Shown: positions 27,115-35,627, counted from the stretch's first letter. The stretch: DNA of 64,000 bases from Pseudomonadota bacterium (GCA_021325655.1 JAJPGT010000055.1:1-64000); one strand, 5' to 3'. The notes: generated by a model not told the origin, from the letters alone. Program-made: numbers and translations.

Positions 27115-28192
27115 GGGCGGGACGGTACGGCACGCTGTCAGCGCGGGACAAGGGCTGTAAGGGGCCTTCGACGGGCTCGCGGTAACACCGGTACCTTCGG
27201 GCATGCAGTATGGCGCCGTTCGGACCTGAGGCGCGTGCTGGGGGACTCCCGGGTGCTGTAGCCGATGGCGGCGCCGCGGCGGCAGGCGGTTTGGCAGTCC
27301 ACGTTCGGATTGAGCGAGCAGCAATAGCCCCCGCAGCCGCTCTAGAAGTACAAGCCGTTCCAAGCGGCGCTCGGAAACTGGAGCACGAACCGCGTACGTT
27401 TGGGAGATAATACTTGGAATCATGGCGTTCTTTCGAGCGCGCGACGACGGCGTGCCCTCCTGCACGCGGCCCGGCACCACGCGGGGGATCAGCCGGCTCA
27501 GCACCACGCTGAAGCGCAACGTTGAAGCGCAACGGACGCCACACGAATCGTGTCCGGCCCTGTGGCTTGGTGAGCACCGAAGGGGGCACGCAGGACGGCG
27601 TGCCGTCGACCGACCCGGGCACTCCTCCCCTTCACGCGGCTGGAAGATGCGCTGCAGAGGGCCGAGAGACGTTCTGGACGAGGCTCCTGCTCGGCTTCGT
27701 CATCGCAGTCTGCCTTTGCTCCTGTCTCGCTACTCCTTCTCCAGAACCTTTCCTGCACGTCTCTAGTCGCGTCGTAACCGGGTAGACTGTGCCAAAAGAG
27801 GCTCCAACGAAACCGGGCGGGGCGGAGCTGCGGTGGCGAAGGCCGCCCGGAAGGGGCTGGAGGCGGGAGGAATTCCCCCCTCCCTTGTTCGAGGACTGCC
27901 GGAGCTGGGGGGGCAACGCAGCCAGGATAGCTGTCCCAACCGCGGTGGTCGCCCTGTTCCTGCTCGGGTGCAAGTGCGCCGCGGTTCTGGGGCGGAACTT
28001 CGCCCTACAGCCCATACCTCGCTCCCCCTTAGCTCCGTCCCTCGTCCTGATCCGACCTCTAGTCTGCGTGCCGAACAGGGTGGAGGCGGCGGCGCCGCGC
28101 GATGACGGCTGAAGAGTAGGCGGCTGAGGGGCTCCAGCCTGAGGCGAGGCGGAGCCTCTCAGCTCCACACCCAGAGCACCGGCCACAGGGGT
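27115..28192. other. Long gene-poor region before the fluoride island
   Basis: About 1.1 kb with no gene I can support. A GATAAT-like box lies near 27407, a short direct repeat (GAAGCGCAACG) at about 27511-27532, and a GGGAGG / CCTCCC hairpin near 27869-27888. Open frames have poor, Arg/Pro-rich composition. Confidence 0.4.
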
Positions 28193-28334
28193 CTGGCCTA
28201 CCTATGTCGTCGTGGTACACTTCGGTCCAGAGCGATGAAGCTCACTCGGGCAGGCACCGCCCGCCGAAGTGCCGCGCAAGCTGGCTGATAGCTTCTACCG
28301 CTGACCCCGGTCGCCGGCGGAGAAGCTTTTTGTT
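28193..28334 (+). promoter_or_regulatory. Fluoride riboswitch 1 with promoter and intrinsic terminator
   Basis: A -10 box TACACT (28216-28221) precedes the aptamer, about 28228-28298. It has the crcB-motif layout: GAGCGATGAAGCTCACTC (P1 and loop), an inserted CGGGC/GCCCG hairpin, and GGCTGATAGCTTCTACC. Loop bases GAAGCT pair perfectly with the 3' AGCTTC (pseudoknot). The same AGCTTCT (28290-28296) can instead pair with AGAAGCT (28321-28327), immediately followed by a T run: a terminator. Ligand binding would therefore prevent termination and switch on the gene at 28370. Confidence 0.85.
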
Positions 28335-28369
28335 TCCCCGCCGGTGCCGGAGCGCGGAGGGACGATCCG

Positions 28370-29098
28370 GTGCGCGAGAACCAGTTCACTCGCCACCTGC
28401 CTTTCCACGCCCTGCTCGAAGCGCTGGAGCAGCCGGGCTGTCCGCTGTGCTGGCTCGCGGCTAGGGCCGTTGAGCGGGCGCTGGAAGGGCTCTCGTACGA
28501 GAACATCAACGACCCTGAGGTCCAGCGGGAGTTCCGAAGCGCCCTGGGCCTCTGCGCCCGGCATGGCTGGCAGTGGGTGGACCGGCTGCACAGCGGGCAG
28601 GGCGCGGCCATCCTGTATGGCGCCACCGCCACGACGGCCCTGACGCGTCTGCGGGCCGGGCGCAACGGGAGCGAGCCGCCGGGCGGGCTGCTCGCGCTCG
28701 TGCTCGGCGCCCGGCCCGAGACGCCTCCCGAGGTTGCCGCCCTCACCCCGGAAGGTCCCTGCCCGATGTGCCGAGTGCGCGACGAGACAGCCCGCCGTGC
28801 AGCCGAGGTGCTGCGCGGCGGGCTCAAGGACGCCGAATTCAAGGCCGCTTACGACCGGTCAGACGGCGTCTGCATCCCCCATCTTCGTTGGATGCTCGCC
28901 GATGCCCGCTCGGCCGACCAGCACGCGAGACAGGCGTTGGTCGAGCGGGCCATGGCGCGGCTGGAGCAGCTACGGGGCGAGCTGGCAGAGTACGTGCGCA
29001 AGCACGACTACCGTTTCCAGCATGAGCCGTACGGGAGCGAGCGGGAAGCACCCCTGCGGGCGCTCGCGTTCTTCGCCGGGGAGCGCGGGGTGTGGTGA
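28370..29098 (+). CDS. Fluoride-riboswitch-controlled CxxC/CxxH protein (DUF6062-like), two modules
   Basis: 242 residues; GTG start with GGAGGG 9 bases upstream. Two modules, each a CPxC pair followed some 35-40 residues later by CxxH: C24/C27 with C62/H65, and C131/C134 with C168/H171. Each could bind one metal ion such as zinc. The first module (CPLCWLAARAVERALEGLSY, ENINDPE, LGLCARHG) matches my memory of DUF6062-type proteins of unknown function. There is no membrane segment. It is translationally coupled (GTGA) to the next gene, with four more such modules. Control by riboswitch 1 ties both to fluoride response. Confidence 0.7.
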   Translation: MRENQFTRHLPFHALLEALEQPGCPLCWLAARAVERALEGLSYENINDPEVQREFRSALGLCARHGWQWVDRLHSGQGAAILYGATATTALTRLRAGRNGSEPPGGLLALVLGARPETPPEVAALTPEGPCPMCRVRDETARRAAEVLRGGLKDAEFKAAYDRSDGVCIPHLRWMLADARSADQHARQALVERAMARLEQLRGELAEYVRKHDYRFQHEPYGSEREAPLRALAFFAGERGVW

Positions 29099-30378
29099 CG
29101 CTCGGGCGGCACCGGGTCGAGGCGCTGGCAGGCACGCTCCTGGGCCGTGCTCTGGAGCAGCCCGGCTGCCCGATCTGCTGGCAGCAAGCGGAAGTCGCCG
29201 ACTGGCGTCTCTGGTACCTGCTGCGCGAGGGGCCGGACACGCTGGGCACCAGCGAGGCGGGGCTGAGCGCGCTGGGTCTCTGTCGCCAGCACCTCTGGGC
29301 GATCCACGACGAGGAGTACCGCGACCTCGGCAGCAGGGTGCAGACGGCCATGCTCTGCGAGCTGGCGCTTTCGGCCCTGGATCGCCGTTGGAGTGCGGCT
29401 GGCGGGGATACCCCCGCCCGGCTCGGCTGTCCACCTGCCCCCTGCCCGCTCTGCCAGGCAACGGCGCAGGATGAGCGGCGCGCCTGCGCGTCCCTGTTCT
29501 ACTCTCTCCGCTTCCCCGATGTCCGCGCGCACTACGCCGCCGGTTCTGGCCTGTGCCTCCGCCACCTCGCAGTAGCGCTGCCGGGCGCGGAGGCGGGAGT
29601 CGCCCGCCTGCTCCTGGAGAGCGCTGCGCGTCGCCTCCGCGAGGTCAGCGATGACCCGATGCAGCTCTGCGCGGTGTTGCACGGCCGTGATCCCGGTCAA
29701 CCGACGGAGCGGGCGGCGACCCGTCCCCGGTTGACGCCGCCGCTGGCCCCGGGAATTGGCTGCCCTGCCTGCGCCGCGCGCGCTCGCGCCGAGTCCACGA
29801 GCGCCCGGCGGCTGCTCGAGCGTGTAGCCAGCGGCGCGAAACGCGAACCGACCATGAACGCCTGGCTGTGCGGGCAGCACGCCTGGGCGCTGCTGGCCCG
29901 GGCGCCGAGCCGCGCGGCAACGGTGTTCGCTCTGGAGGCGCGTGCTGTTATGGCAGAGCTGGGGCGGCTGCTGGCTGAGATGCCTCGGCCGGAACGACAG
30001 GCACAGTCGCTGCTGGGGCGGCTGTTTCGCGCGAGGCGCCCGCATCGACCGGCCCTGCCGCGGCCGGACTGCAACATCTGCGCAGCCGGGAGTGCGGGGC
30101 TTGCTCAGGGAGGAGCCGACAGCGGGCGATACTGCCTGCCCCATGCGCGCCCGATCGTGCTGAGCGGAGACGAGACCGCCGTGGCCACAGCGTGGCCAAC
30201 CCTGCACGCACGCCTCATGGCGCTGTCCGCCGGGATCGACGCGTATATCCGCAAGCAGCAGTGGGAGCGCCGTGGCGATGCGTGGGGCGAGGCAGGGCTC
30301 GCCGTCCCCTGTGCGGTTGCCTTCCTCGTCGGCGAGCATCCGGAGCCGCTCTGTCTGGACGCCCCCGGGGGTCCCTGA
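29095..30378 (+). CDS. Fluoride-riboswitch-controlled CxxC/CxxH repeat protein, four modules
   Basis: 427 residues starting at the GTG that overlaps the previous stop. Four CxxC...CxxH modules: C25/C28 with C63/H66, C117/C120 with C154/H157, C223/C226 with C259/H262, and C326/C329 with C347/H350. The last is shorter. Opening GTLLGRALEQPGCPICW and closing GLCRQH mirror the upstream protein, so the two genes probably arose by duplication. The role is unknown; multiple thiol/His clusters suggest metal binding or a structural scaffold. Confidence 0.65.
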   Translation: MTLGRHRVEALAGTLLGRALEQPGCPICWQQAEVADWRLWYLLREGPDTLGTSEAGLSALGLCRQHLWAIHDEEYRDLGSRVQTAMLCELALSALDRRWSAAGGDTPARLGCPPAPCPLCQATAQDERRACASLFYSLRFPDVRAHYAAGSGLCLRHLAVALPGAEAGVARLLLESAARRLREVSDDPMQLCAVLHGRDPGQPTERAATRPRLTPPLAPGIGCPACAARARAESTSARRLLERVASGAKREPTMNAWLCGQHAWALLARAPSRAATVFALEARAVMAELGRLLAEMPRPERQAQSLLGRLFRARRPHRPALPRPDCNICAAGSAGLAQGGADSGRYCLPHARPIVLSGDETAVATAWPTLHARLMALSAGIDAYIRKQQWERRGDAWGEAGLAVPCAVAFLVGEHPEPLCLDAPGGP

Positions 30379-30572
30379 TGCTGAGGACCGAGCGTCTGGA
30401 GCCATTGCTCGGCGCCACAGTTGCCACGATGTGGCACCCAGCAGACGGCCTGCGCGCTCGCATTCTTCGCCGGCCGCCAGATATCTTCGTTCTGCCGCTG
30501 TCATTCGCCTCGCGCTCTGCTTGGAGCGGCGGTCAAGCGAGGGCCGAGTGGCAGGCCACGGGAGGAGGCGCG

Positions 30573-31046
30573 ATGGTTCGACTTGACATCCCGGGATGGG
30601 GCCCAGTCACCCTGCAGCACGCGGTCCTCGACGTCAACGGGACGCTGGCGCTCGACGGCCGGCTCATCGATGGTGTGGCCGAGCGGATACGGGCGCTGCG
30701 CGAACGGCTCCAGGTCCACCTCCTCACCGCGGACACGCACGGCCGCCAGGGGGAGATCGACGCGCTCCTGGGGCTGGCGGCCCGGCGGATGGAGCGGGGG
30801 CAGCCCGAGGACGAGCAGAAGGAGGCCTACGTCCGGGGGCTGGGCGCTGACTCCGTGGTGGCCATCGGAAATGGTGTCAACGACCGGCTCATGCTCCGCG
30901 CCGCAGCGATCGGGATTGTGATCCTCGGGCCGGAGGGCGCGGCCCGGGCGGCGCTGGACGGCGCGGATGTGGTGGTCACCACCCCGCTCGCGGCGCTTGA
31001 CCTGCTGCTCAACGAACGGCGGCTCCTGGCCACGCTCCGGCGCTAG
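30573..31046 (+). CDS. Small HAD protein of the soluble P-type-ATPase group
   Basis: 157 residues; the ATG has GGGAGGAGG upstream. HAVLDVNGTLALDG is motif I, with Asn in place of the usual second Asp (DxNGT), which I recall as typical of the soluble P-type ATPase-like group. LLTADTHG is motif II, and AIGNGVNDRLML is motif IV. It resembles an isolated phosphorylation domain. Some act as phosphatases. It follows the CxxC/CxxH genes after 194 bases on the same strand and may share riboswitch 1 control. Confidence 0.75.
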   Translation: MVRLDIPGWGPVTLQHAVLDVNGTLALDGRLIDGVAERIRALRERLQVHLLTADTHGRQGEIDALLGLAARRMERGQPEDEQKEAYVRGLGADSVVAIGNGVNDRLMLRAAAIGIVILGPEGAARAALDGADVVVTTPLAALDLLLNERRLLATLRR

Positions 31047-31323
31047 CGTCTCCGATCACCTCGAACCAGCACCGTGAAGACGCATTTGTGCGCCACGCGA
31101 TCGGCAGGTCCAGCGTGTCCGGCCAAGCCGCGAGCACGTATCTGGCCTGGCTGGCACGGGTCGATTGGCCGTTCCCGCGGCTCGGGCGGGACGAGCATCT
31201 CCTCGACTCGCCCGGTGATCCAGCTCCAGAGGCGTGATGCGTCCTTGCGGCCTTGGGGCACGGCCGCCCACGCCAGTGCCTAGCTCACTCGGTCGTTCCT
31301 CCAGCGGCGTCCGCGCCAAAGGC

Positions 31324-31854
31324 CTAGCCCGCCTCCAGCAGCGCCCGGACGACATCCGCGCGCCCGATCACGCCGAGCAGGCGCCCGTCCTCCAGGACGA
31401 GGATCGGGTGGCGGCCCTGGTTCGCCAGCGTCGCCGCGCCGTCGGCGACCGGGGTGTCCGGCGCGACGGAGACGAGACCGCACATCAGGCAGGGTCCACG
31501 GGCGCGCAGCCGCGCCGCCAGCCGCGCTGGCCAGAACAGCCCGCCGATGTCGAGCGCGGCCCGGGCGCGCTCCATCAGGTCCGCGTAGAGAATGGTCGGC
31601 GCGTGCAGCCAGCCGTGGCGGAACGCGGCGTCCACCGCCAGGAAGCCGTAGCTGTGGCGCTGGCACATCCCCCAGGCGCGCCGCAGCGCCCGGCGCGTCT
31701 CTGGGATCATGATGCTGCCCTGGATGAACGACCAGAGGAAGTGCACCTCGCCGTCCGAGAGGCGAATCGGCAGGGCGGGGGACAGCGGCCGCGGGGAAGG
31801 GGGTGAGCAGGGTGAGACAGTGGAGTTCGGCTGGATCGCGGAGCGGTTAAACAC
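31324..31854 (-). CDS. CxxH/CxxC module fused to a half CBS domain, under fluoride riboswitch 2
   Basis: 176 residues from GTG 31854; GGAGG lies 6 bases upstream inside the riboswitch expression platform. Residues 35-125 read [20 protein letters not shown], then WGMCQRH (C64, H67), a [17 protein letters not shown] helix, and GPCLMCG (C122, C125), related to the CxxC/CxxH proteins at 28-30 kb. Directly after CLMCG comes [17 protein letters not shown] and [20 protein letters not shown], a single CBS unit. The order of cysteine motifs is reversed, so it looks like a chimera of two fluoride-linked families. Confidence 0.65.
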   Translation of the reverse strand: MFNRSAIQPNSTVSPCSPPSPRPLSPALPIRLSDGEVHFLWSFIQGSIMIPETRRALRRAWGMCQRHSYGFLAVDAAFRHGWLHAPTILYADLMERARAALDIGGLFWPARLAARLRARGPCLMCGLVSVAPDTPVADGAATLANQGRHPILVLEDGRLLGVIGRADVVRALLEAG

Positions 31855-31860
31855 AACGGG

Positions 31861-31986
31861 CCTCCACTGCGTCGTATGCAGTAGAAGCCATCAGCGGCCC
31901 CGCCGGGCCGCGGGTCGCGGGCGTGCGCCCACCGGCGAGCTTCATCGCCTCATCGGTAGTCTAGCGTGGACATCGCCGCGCGGCAA
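31861..31986 (-). promoter_or_regulatory. Fluoride riboswitch 2 with promoter, translational type
   Basis: Reading on the - strand: TTGCCG (31986-31981), 17 bases, TAGACT (31963-31958), then the aptamer, 31950-31880. P1 and loop are GGCGATGAAGCTCGCC, an inserted GGGCG/CGCCC hairpin follows, then GCGGCC paired with GGCCGC, and CTGATGGCTTCTACTG. Loop AAGC pairs with GCTT. CTACTGC then can pair with GCAGTGG, which abuts GGAGG, the ribosome site of the GTG at 31854. The switch therefore probably works on translation. Confidence 0.88.
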
Positions 31987-32035
31987 CGCGTACACCCTCT
32001 GCCGAGGCGCAGGCGGCAGGGAGCGAGGGAGCACG

Positions 32036-32431
32036 GTGGCGCAAGCGATGGAGCAGTGGAAGCAGCGGGGGCGGCAGCTCAAGCGCGAGGCGTACGTCGT
32101 GTACCTGGCTTTCCGAGATCCCCGGACCCCGTGGTACGCGAAGCTGCTCGCGGTGGCCATCCTCGCCTATGTGTTCAGCCCGATTGACCTGATCCCGGAC
32201 TTTGTCCCGCTGCTCGGCTCCCTGGACGATCTCGTCCTCGTCCCGCTCGGGGTCGCGCTGCTGCTCCGTCTGATCCCACCGGCGGTCCTCGCCGACTGCC
32301 GCCTGCGGGCAGAGGCGCTGGCCGAGCGGGGCAGGCCAATGCGCCTGGTGGGCGCGGCCGTGATCGTCGGCCTCTGGCTGGCCGCTGTGGTGGCCGTGGC
32401 GGTCATTGCCGCGCGCCTCAGCGGGGGGTAA
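32036..32431 (+). CDS. YkvA-like DUF1232 membrane protein
   Basis: 131 residues from the GTG at 32036 (an ATG 4 codons later is possible). The diagnostic DUF1232 core is [20 protein letters not shown], flanked by a helix beginning [15 protein letters not shown] second hydrophobic segment ([20 protein letters not shown]) ends the protein. Function unknown in the family. It sits between fluoride riboswitches 2 and 3 but has no aptamer of its own. Confidence 0.8.
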   Translation: MAQAMEQWKQRGRQLKREAYVVYLAFRDPRTPWYAKLLAVAILAYVFSPIDLIPDFVPLLGSLDDLVLVPLGVALLLRLIPPAVLADCRLRAEALAERGRPMRLVGAAVIVGLWLAAVVAVAVIAARLSGG

Positions 32432-32465
32432 ATCGACCTTCCCCCTGGCTGGCAGTATCCCCGGC

Positions 32466-32578
32466 TATACTGAACATCTGGCGATGGGGTTCGCCTGGGC
32501 CGACGGCCCGTACTGCCGTGCGTGCGGCTGATGACTCCTGGCAGTTGCCACCCTGGCGACGTCGGGGGTTTTTTGTTT
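32466..32578 (+). promoter_or_regulatory. Fluoride riboswitch 3 with -10 box and terminator
   Basis: TATACT (32466-32471) is followed by the aptamer, 32480-32541: GGCGATGGGGTTCGCC, an inserted GGGCCGACGGCCC hairpin, a GCCG/CGGC stem, then GGCTGATGACTCCTGG. Loop GGGGT pairs with ACTCC. The same GACTCC can pair with GGGGGTT at 32565-32571, which runs into TTTTTT, giving a terminator. Fluoride binding should allow read-through into the MFS gene at 32615. Confidence 0.92.
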
Positions 32579-32614
32579 CCTACGTATTAGGGCCACAGAT
32601 GAGGGAGGGGCTCA

Positions 32615-33820
32615 ATGGGACGATCACCGGGTCTGGTCACCGATCGCCGTGTGGCGACACGGTCCGCGGCGCTCAAGTTCGTCCTCCTCATCGGCGTTGT
32701 CAGCTTCTTCGCCGACATGGCCTATGAGGGAGCTAGGAGCATCACCGGGCCCTACCTGGCGGTGCTGGGGGCAAGCGCGACGGCTGTCGGCGTCGTTGCC
32801 GGGTTTGGGGAGCTGGTCGGGTACGGGCTGCGACTGGTCTCCGGGCGCCTGAGTGACCGAACCGGCAAGTACTGGCCGATCACACTGTTCGGCTACGTCG
32901 TGCAGATGTCCTCCGTCCCACTCCTGGCGCTCGCCGGACACTGGGAGGTGGCGGCGCTGCTCATCATCGCCGAGCGTACCGGCAAGGCGATCCGCAACCC
33001 GCCGCGAGATGTGATGCTCTCACATGCCACGAAGGAGATGGGGCGCGGCTGGGGCTTCGGCCTGCACGAGGCGCTCGACCAGTTCGGGGCGCTGGTCGGC
33101 CCGCTGGCAGTGGCGGCCGTCCTCTCGGTTCGCGGGCAGTATCAGGCGGCGTTCGCGCTGCTGGCTATCCCCGCCCTTCTCACGCTCGCCCTGCTCGTCG
33201 TGGCGTGGCTCCTGTACCCCAGCCCACAGGACCTGGAGTCGAACCGACGAGGCCTGGAGACGGCCGGACTGCCCGGCGCCTTCTGGGTGTACCTGGCAGG
33301 CGCGGCGCTGGTCGCCGCCGGGTTCGCCGACTTCTCGCTGGTTGCCTACCACTTCGAGCGGGCATCCACGGTGCCGGCTTCCTGGATCCCGCTCTTCTAC
33401 GCGGTCGCCATGGCCGTGAGCGGGGGCGGATCGCTCGTGTTCGGGCGCCTGTTCGATCGCTTCGGGATCAGAGTCCTGGTCCCGCTCACCGTGGTATCTG
33501 CCCTGTTCGCCCCGCTGGTGTTTCTTGGTGGAGCCTCCGTGGCACTGGCCGGCGTCGCGCTCTGGGGTCTGGGGATGGGAGTGCACGAATCCATCATGGC
33601 GGCGGCGGTCGCGATGCTCGCGCCGGCGCCGCGGCGCGGATCGGCGTACGGGCTGTTCAACACCGGCTACGGCGTCGCCTGGTTCCTGGGAAGCGCCGTG
33701 ATCGGGCTCCTGTACGACATCTCGCTCCCGGCGCTGATCCTGTTCGCTGTCCTCGCCGAGCTCGCCGCCATCCCGCTGTTCCTGGTCGTCGCTCGGCAGA
33801 CTTCCGCGGTCGAGGAGTAA
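32615..33820 (+). CDS. MFS transporter under fluoride riboswitch control
   Basis: 401 residues, about 12 membrane helices; the ATG has GGGAGGGG upstream. The loop between helices 2 and 3 is SGRLSDRTGKYWPI, a degenerate MFS signature. SERTGKAIRNPPRDVM-like AERTGKAIRNPPRDVMLSHA and GRGWGFGLHEALDQFGALVG are strongly conserved in one MFS subgroup. It may export fluoride or a metabolite that accumulates under fluoride stress; substrate not known. Its direct position behind riboswitch 3 shows fluoride-dependent expression. Confidence 0.85.
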   Translation: MGRSPGLVTDRRVATRSAALKFVLLIGVVSFFADMAYEGARSITGPYLAVLGASATAVGVVAGFGELVGYGLRLVSGRLSDRTGKYWPITLFGYVVQMSSVPLLALAGHWEVAALLIIAERTGKAIRNPPRDVMLSHATKEMGRGWGFGLHEALDQFGALVGPLAVAAVLSVRGQYQAAFALLAIPALLTLALLVVAWLLYPSPQDLESNRRGLETAGLPGAFWVYLAGAALVAAGFADFSLVAYHFERASTVPASWIPLFYAVAMAVSGGGSLVFGRLFDRFGIRVLVPLTVVSALFAPLVFLGGASVALAGVALWGLGMGVHESIMAAAVAMLAPAPRRGSAYGLFNTGYGVAWFLGSAVIGLLYDISLPALILFAVLAELAAIPLFLVVARQTSAVEE

Positions 33821-33838
33821 GGCGCGGCAGCGCCGCTC

Positions 33839-33972
33839 TTGTCCGGGGTGGCGCCTTCTGGTATCGTTCGGAGCAGGCGATGGACCCCGCCGGGACCTGA
33901 CGGTCCGAACCGCCCGTGAGGGCTGATGGCTCCTGGGATGCGATCTTCGTGATCGCGGCCAGGAGCTATTTT
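33839..33972 (+). promoter_or_regulatory. Fluoride riboswitch 4 with promoter and terminator-like hairpin
   Basis: TTGTCC (33839-33844), 17 bases, TATCGT (33862-33867), then the aptamer, about 33877-33935: GGCGATGGACCCCGCC, an inserted GGACC/GGTCC hairpin, GAACCGCCC with GGGC, and TGATGGCTCCTGGG. GCTCCTGG (33928-33935) can also pair with CCAGGAGC (33959-33966) around a GCGATC-TTCGT-GATCGC inner stem, followed by TATTTTG. This is a likely terminator in front of the antiporter-crcB operon. Confidence 0.88.
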
Positions 33973-34002
33973 GCGCCCTGGCCCGGTGAGGGAGGGTGTC
34001 GC

Positions 34003-35220
34003 GTGCTGGAGCAGCTCATCGCGCAGAACGTCTGGTTCGTCGCCGCCGCCTGGATGGGGCTGGCGCTCCTCGCGAGCCTCGTCTCCATCCGCCTCGGTGT
34101 GTCGGTGGCCTTGATCAAGATCGGCATGGGGGTGATCGGCGGGAACTTGCTCGGCTTTCAGACGACGCCGTGGATCGACTTCCTGGCGACGTTCGGCTCA
34201 GGCCTGCTGACGTTTCTGGCCGGGGCCGAAATCGAGCCAGAGGCGTTGCGGCGCCACCTCAAGCCGACGCTGGTCATCGGAACCATCGCCTTCTTGCTGC
34301 CCTTCTTAGGCGCCTGGCAGTTCACCCAGCACATCGCCGGCTGGGAGCTGCACGCCGCCTGGATCGCCGGCATCGCCCTGTCGACCACCTCGGTGGCGGT
34401 CGTGTACGCAGTGATGGTAGAGACGGGGCTGAACACCACCGAGATCGGGAAGCTGATCCTGGCGGCGTGCTTCGTCAACGACTTCGGGACGGTGCTGGCG
34501 CTGGGTGTCCTGTTCGCCAACTTCAACGGCTACCTGGCCCTGTTCGTCGCTGTCCTGGCGGTGAGCCTGTACTTCATGCCCCGCTGGACGCGCTTCGTCA
34601 TCAAGAATGTGGGCAACCGTGTGAGCGAACCGGAGATCAAGTTTATCTTCTTCATGCTCTTCCTGCTCGGCGGCTTCGCCACGACCGCCAAGAGCGAGGC
34701 GGTCCTGCCAGCGTACCTGGTGGGGCTCGTCATCGCCGGCGTGTTCGCCCGTGACAAACTCCTGGTCAACCGAATGCGGAGCATCGCCTTCGCGCTGCTG
34801 ACCCCGTTTTACTTCCTCAAGGCCGGCCTCTACGTCAGCCTGCCGGCGGTGGTCAGTGGGTTCGTACTCATCGTGGCGCTGCTCCTGGTGAAGATGCTCG
34901 CCAAGGCGATCGGGGTCTGGCCGACCGCCCGGGTGTTCCGCTTCCCGCTGCGCGAGGCGAACTACACCACGCTGCTGATGAGCACCGGGCTGACGTTCGG
35001 GACGATCTCGGCCCTGTTCGGGCTCACGAACAAGATCATCGACCAGACGCAGTACACCATCCTGGTGACCGTGGTGATCCTGAGCGCGGTCGTCCCAACG
35101 CTGATCGCCCAGTCGTTCTTCCGCCCCGAGGTGGCCGAGCGCGGAGTGGAGGAGACCGAGGCGGCGCTGGAGCCGGTCCCCACCGGGCACGGGACGAGCC
35201 GGGCGGTGGCGACAGAGTGA
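34003..35220 (+). CDS. Cation/proton antiporter (CPA2-like) under fluoride riboswitch control
   Basis: 405 residues; GTG 34003 is preceded by GGGAGGG 6 bases away. It has about 12 hydrophobic helices, with GSGLLTFLAGAEIEPEALRR, ALSTTSVAVVYAVMVE and an ND motif (ACFVNDFGTVLAL) typical of Na+/H+ and K+/H+ exchangers. It is first in the operon of riboswitch 4 and overlaps crcB by 4 bases. Antiporters are known fluoride-riboswitch partners; here it probably restores ion or pH balance when HF enters the cell. Confidence 0.87.
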   Translation: MLEQLIAQNVWFVAAAWMGLALLASLVSIRLGVSVALIKIGMGVIGGNLLGFQTTPWIDFLATFGSGLLTFLAGAEIEPEALRRHLKPTLVIGTIAFLLPFLGAWQFTQHIAGWELHAAWIAGIALSTTSVAVVYAVMVETGLNTTEIGKLILAACFVNDFGTVLALGVLFANFNGYLALFVAVLAVSLYFMPRWTRFVIKNVGNRVSEPEIKFIFFMLFLLGGFATTAKSEAVLPAYLVGLVIAGVFARDKLLVNRMRSIAFALLTPFYFLKAGLYVSLPAVVSGFVLIVALLLVKMLAKAIGVWPTARVFRFPLREANYTTLLMSTGLTFGTISALFGLTNKIIDQTQYTILVTVVILSAVVPTLIAQSFFRPEVAERGVEETEAALEPVPTGHGTSRAVATE

Positions 35221-35612
35221 GGTGGGTGCAGAATGCGCTGCCATACCTGGCGGTCGCGGCCGGGGCGATGGTGGGGGCGAACCTGCGCTATGCTCTCAGC
35301 ACCTGGATGGTGGCTCGATTCGGGGCAGGCTTCCCCTACGGGACCTTCTTCATCAACGTGTCCGGGGCGTTCGTCATCGGGGTGTTCCTCGCGCTGCTCA
35401 CCGAGCGCGTCACGCTGCACCCGCTCTGGCGGCCATTCTTCGCCACCGGTCTCCTCGGCGGCTACACCACCTTCAGCAGCTACACCTGGGAGGCGCTGGC
35501 GCTCGCCCGCGGCGGCGACTGGCTCAGCGCCGTGGCGTACGTTGGCGGGAGCAACGCGCTGGGCCTTGCAGGAGTCTGGCTCGGGGCGATGCTGGTTTCA
35601 CTGCTGCGCTAA
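35217..35612 (+). CDS. crcB: Fluoride exporter CrcB (Fluc)
   Basis: 131 residues, standard for Fluc channels, which work as dual-topology dimers and let F- leave the cell. The signature segments are present: GANLRYALSTWM, YGTFFINVSGAFVIG (with the channel Asn) and TGLLGGYTTFSSYTWEAL (the TTFSS polar track). The GTG start overlaps the antiporter stop. It lies downstream of riboswitch 4, which fixes the function of the whole region. Confidence 0.96.
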   Translation: MRWVQNALPYLAVAAGAMVGANLRYALSTWMVARFGAGFPYGTFFINVSGAFVIGVFLALLTERVTLHPLWRPFFATGLLGGYTTFSSYTWEALALARGGDWLSAVAYVGGSNALGLAGVWLGAMLVSLLR

Positions 35613-35627
35613 CCCGAGGAGACGCTG

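Noticed and set aside
30379..30572. Possible further riboswitch before the HAD gene
   Set aside because: No CTGATRRC segment or matching loop; only ordinary intergenic sequence was seen.
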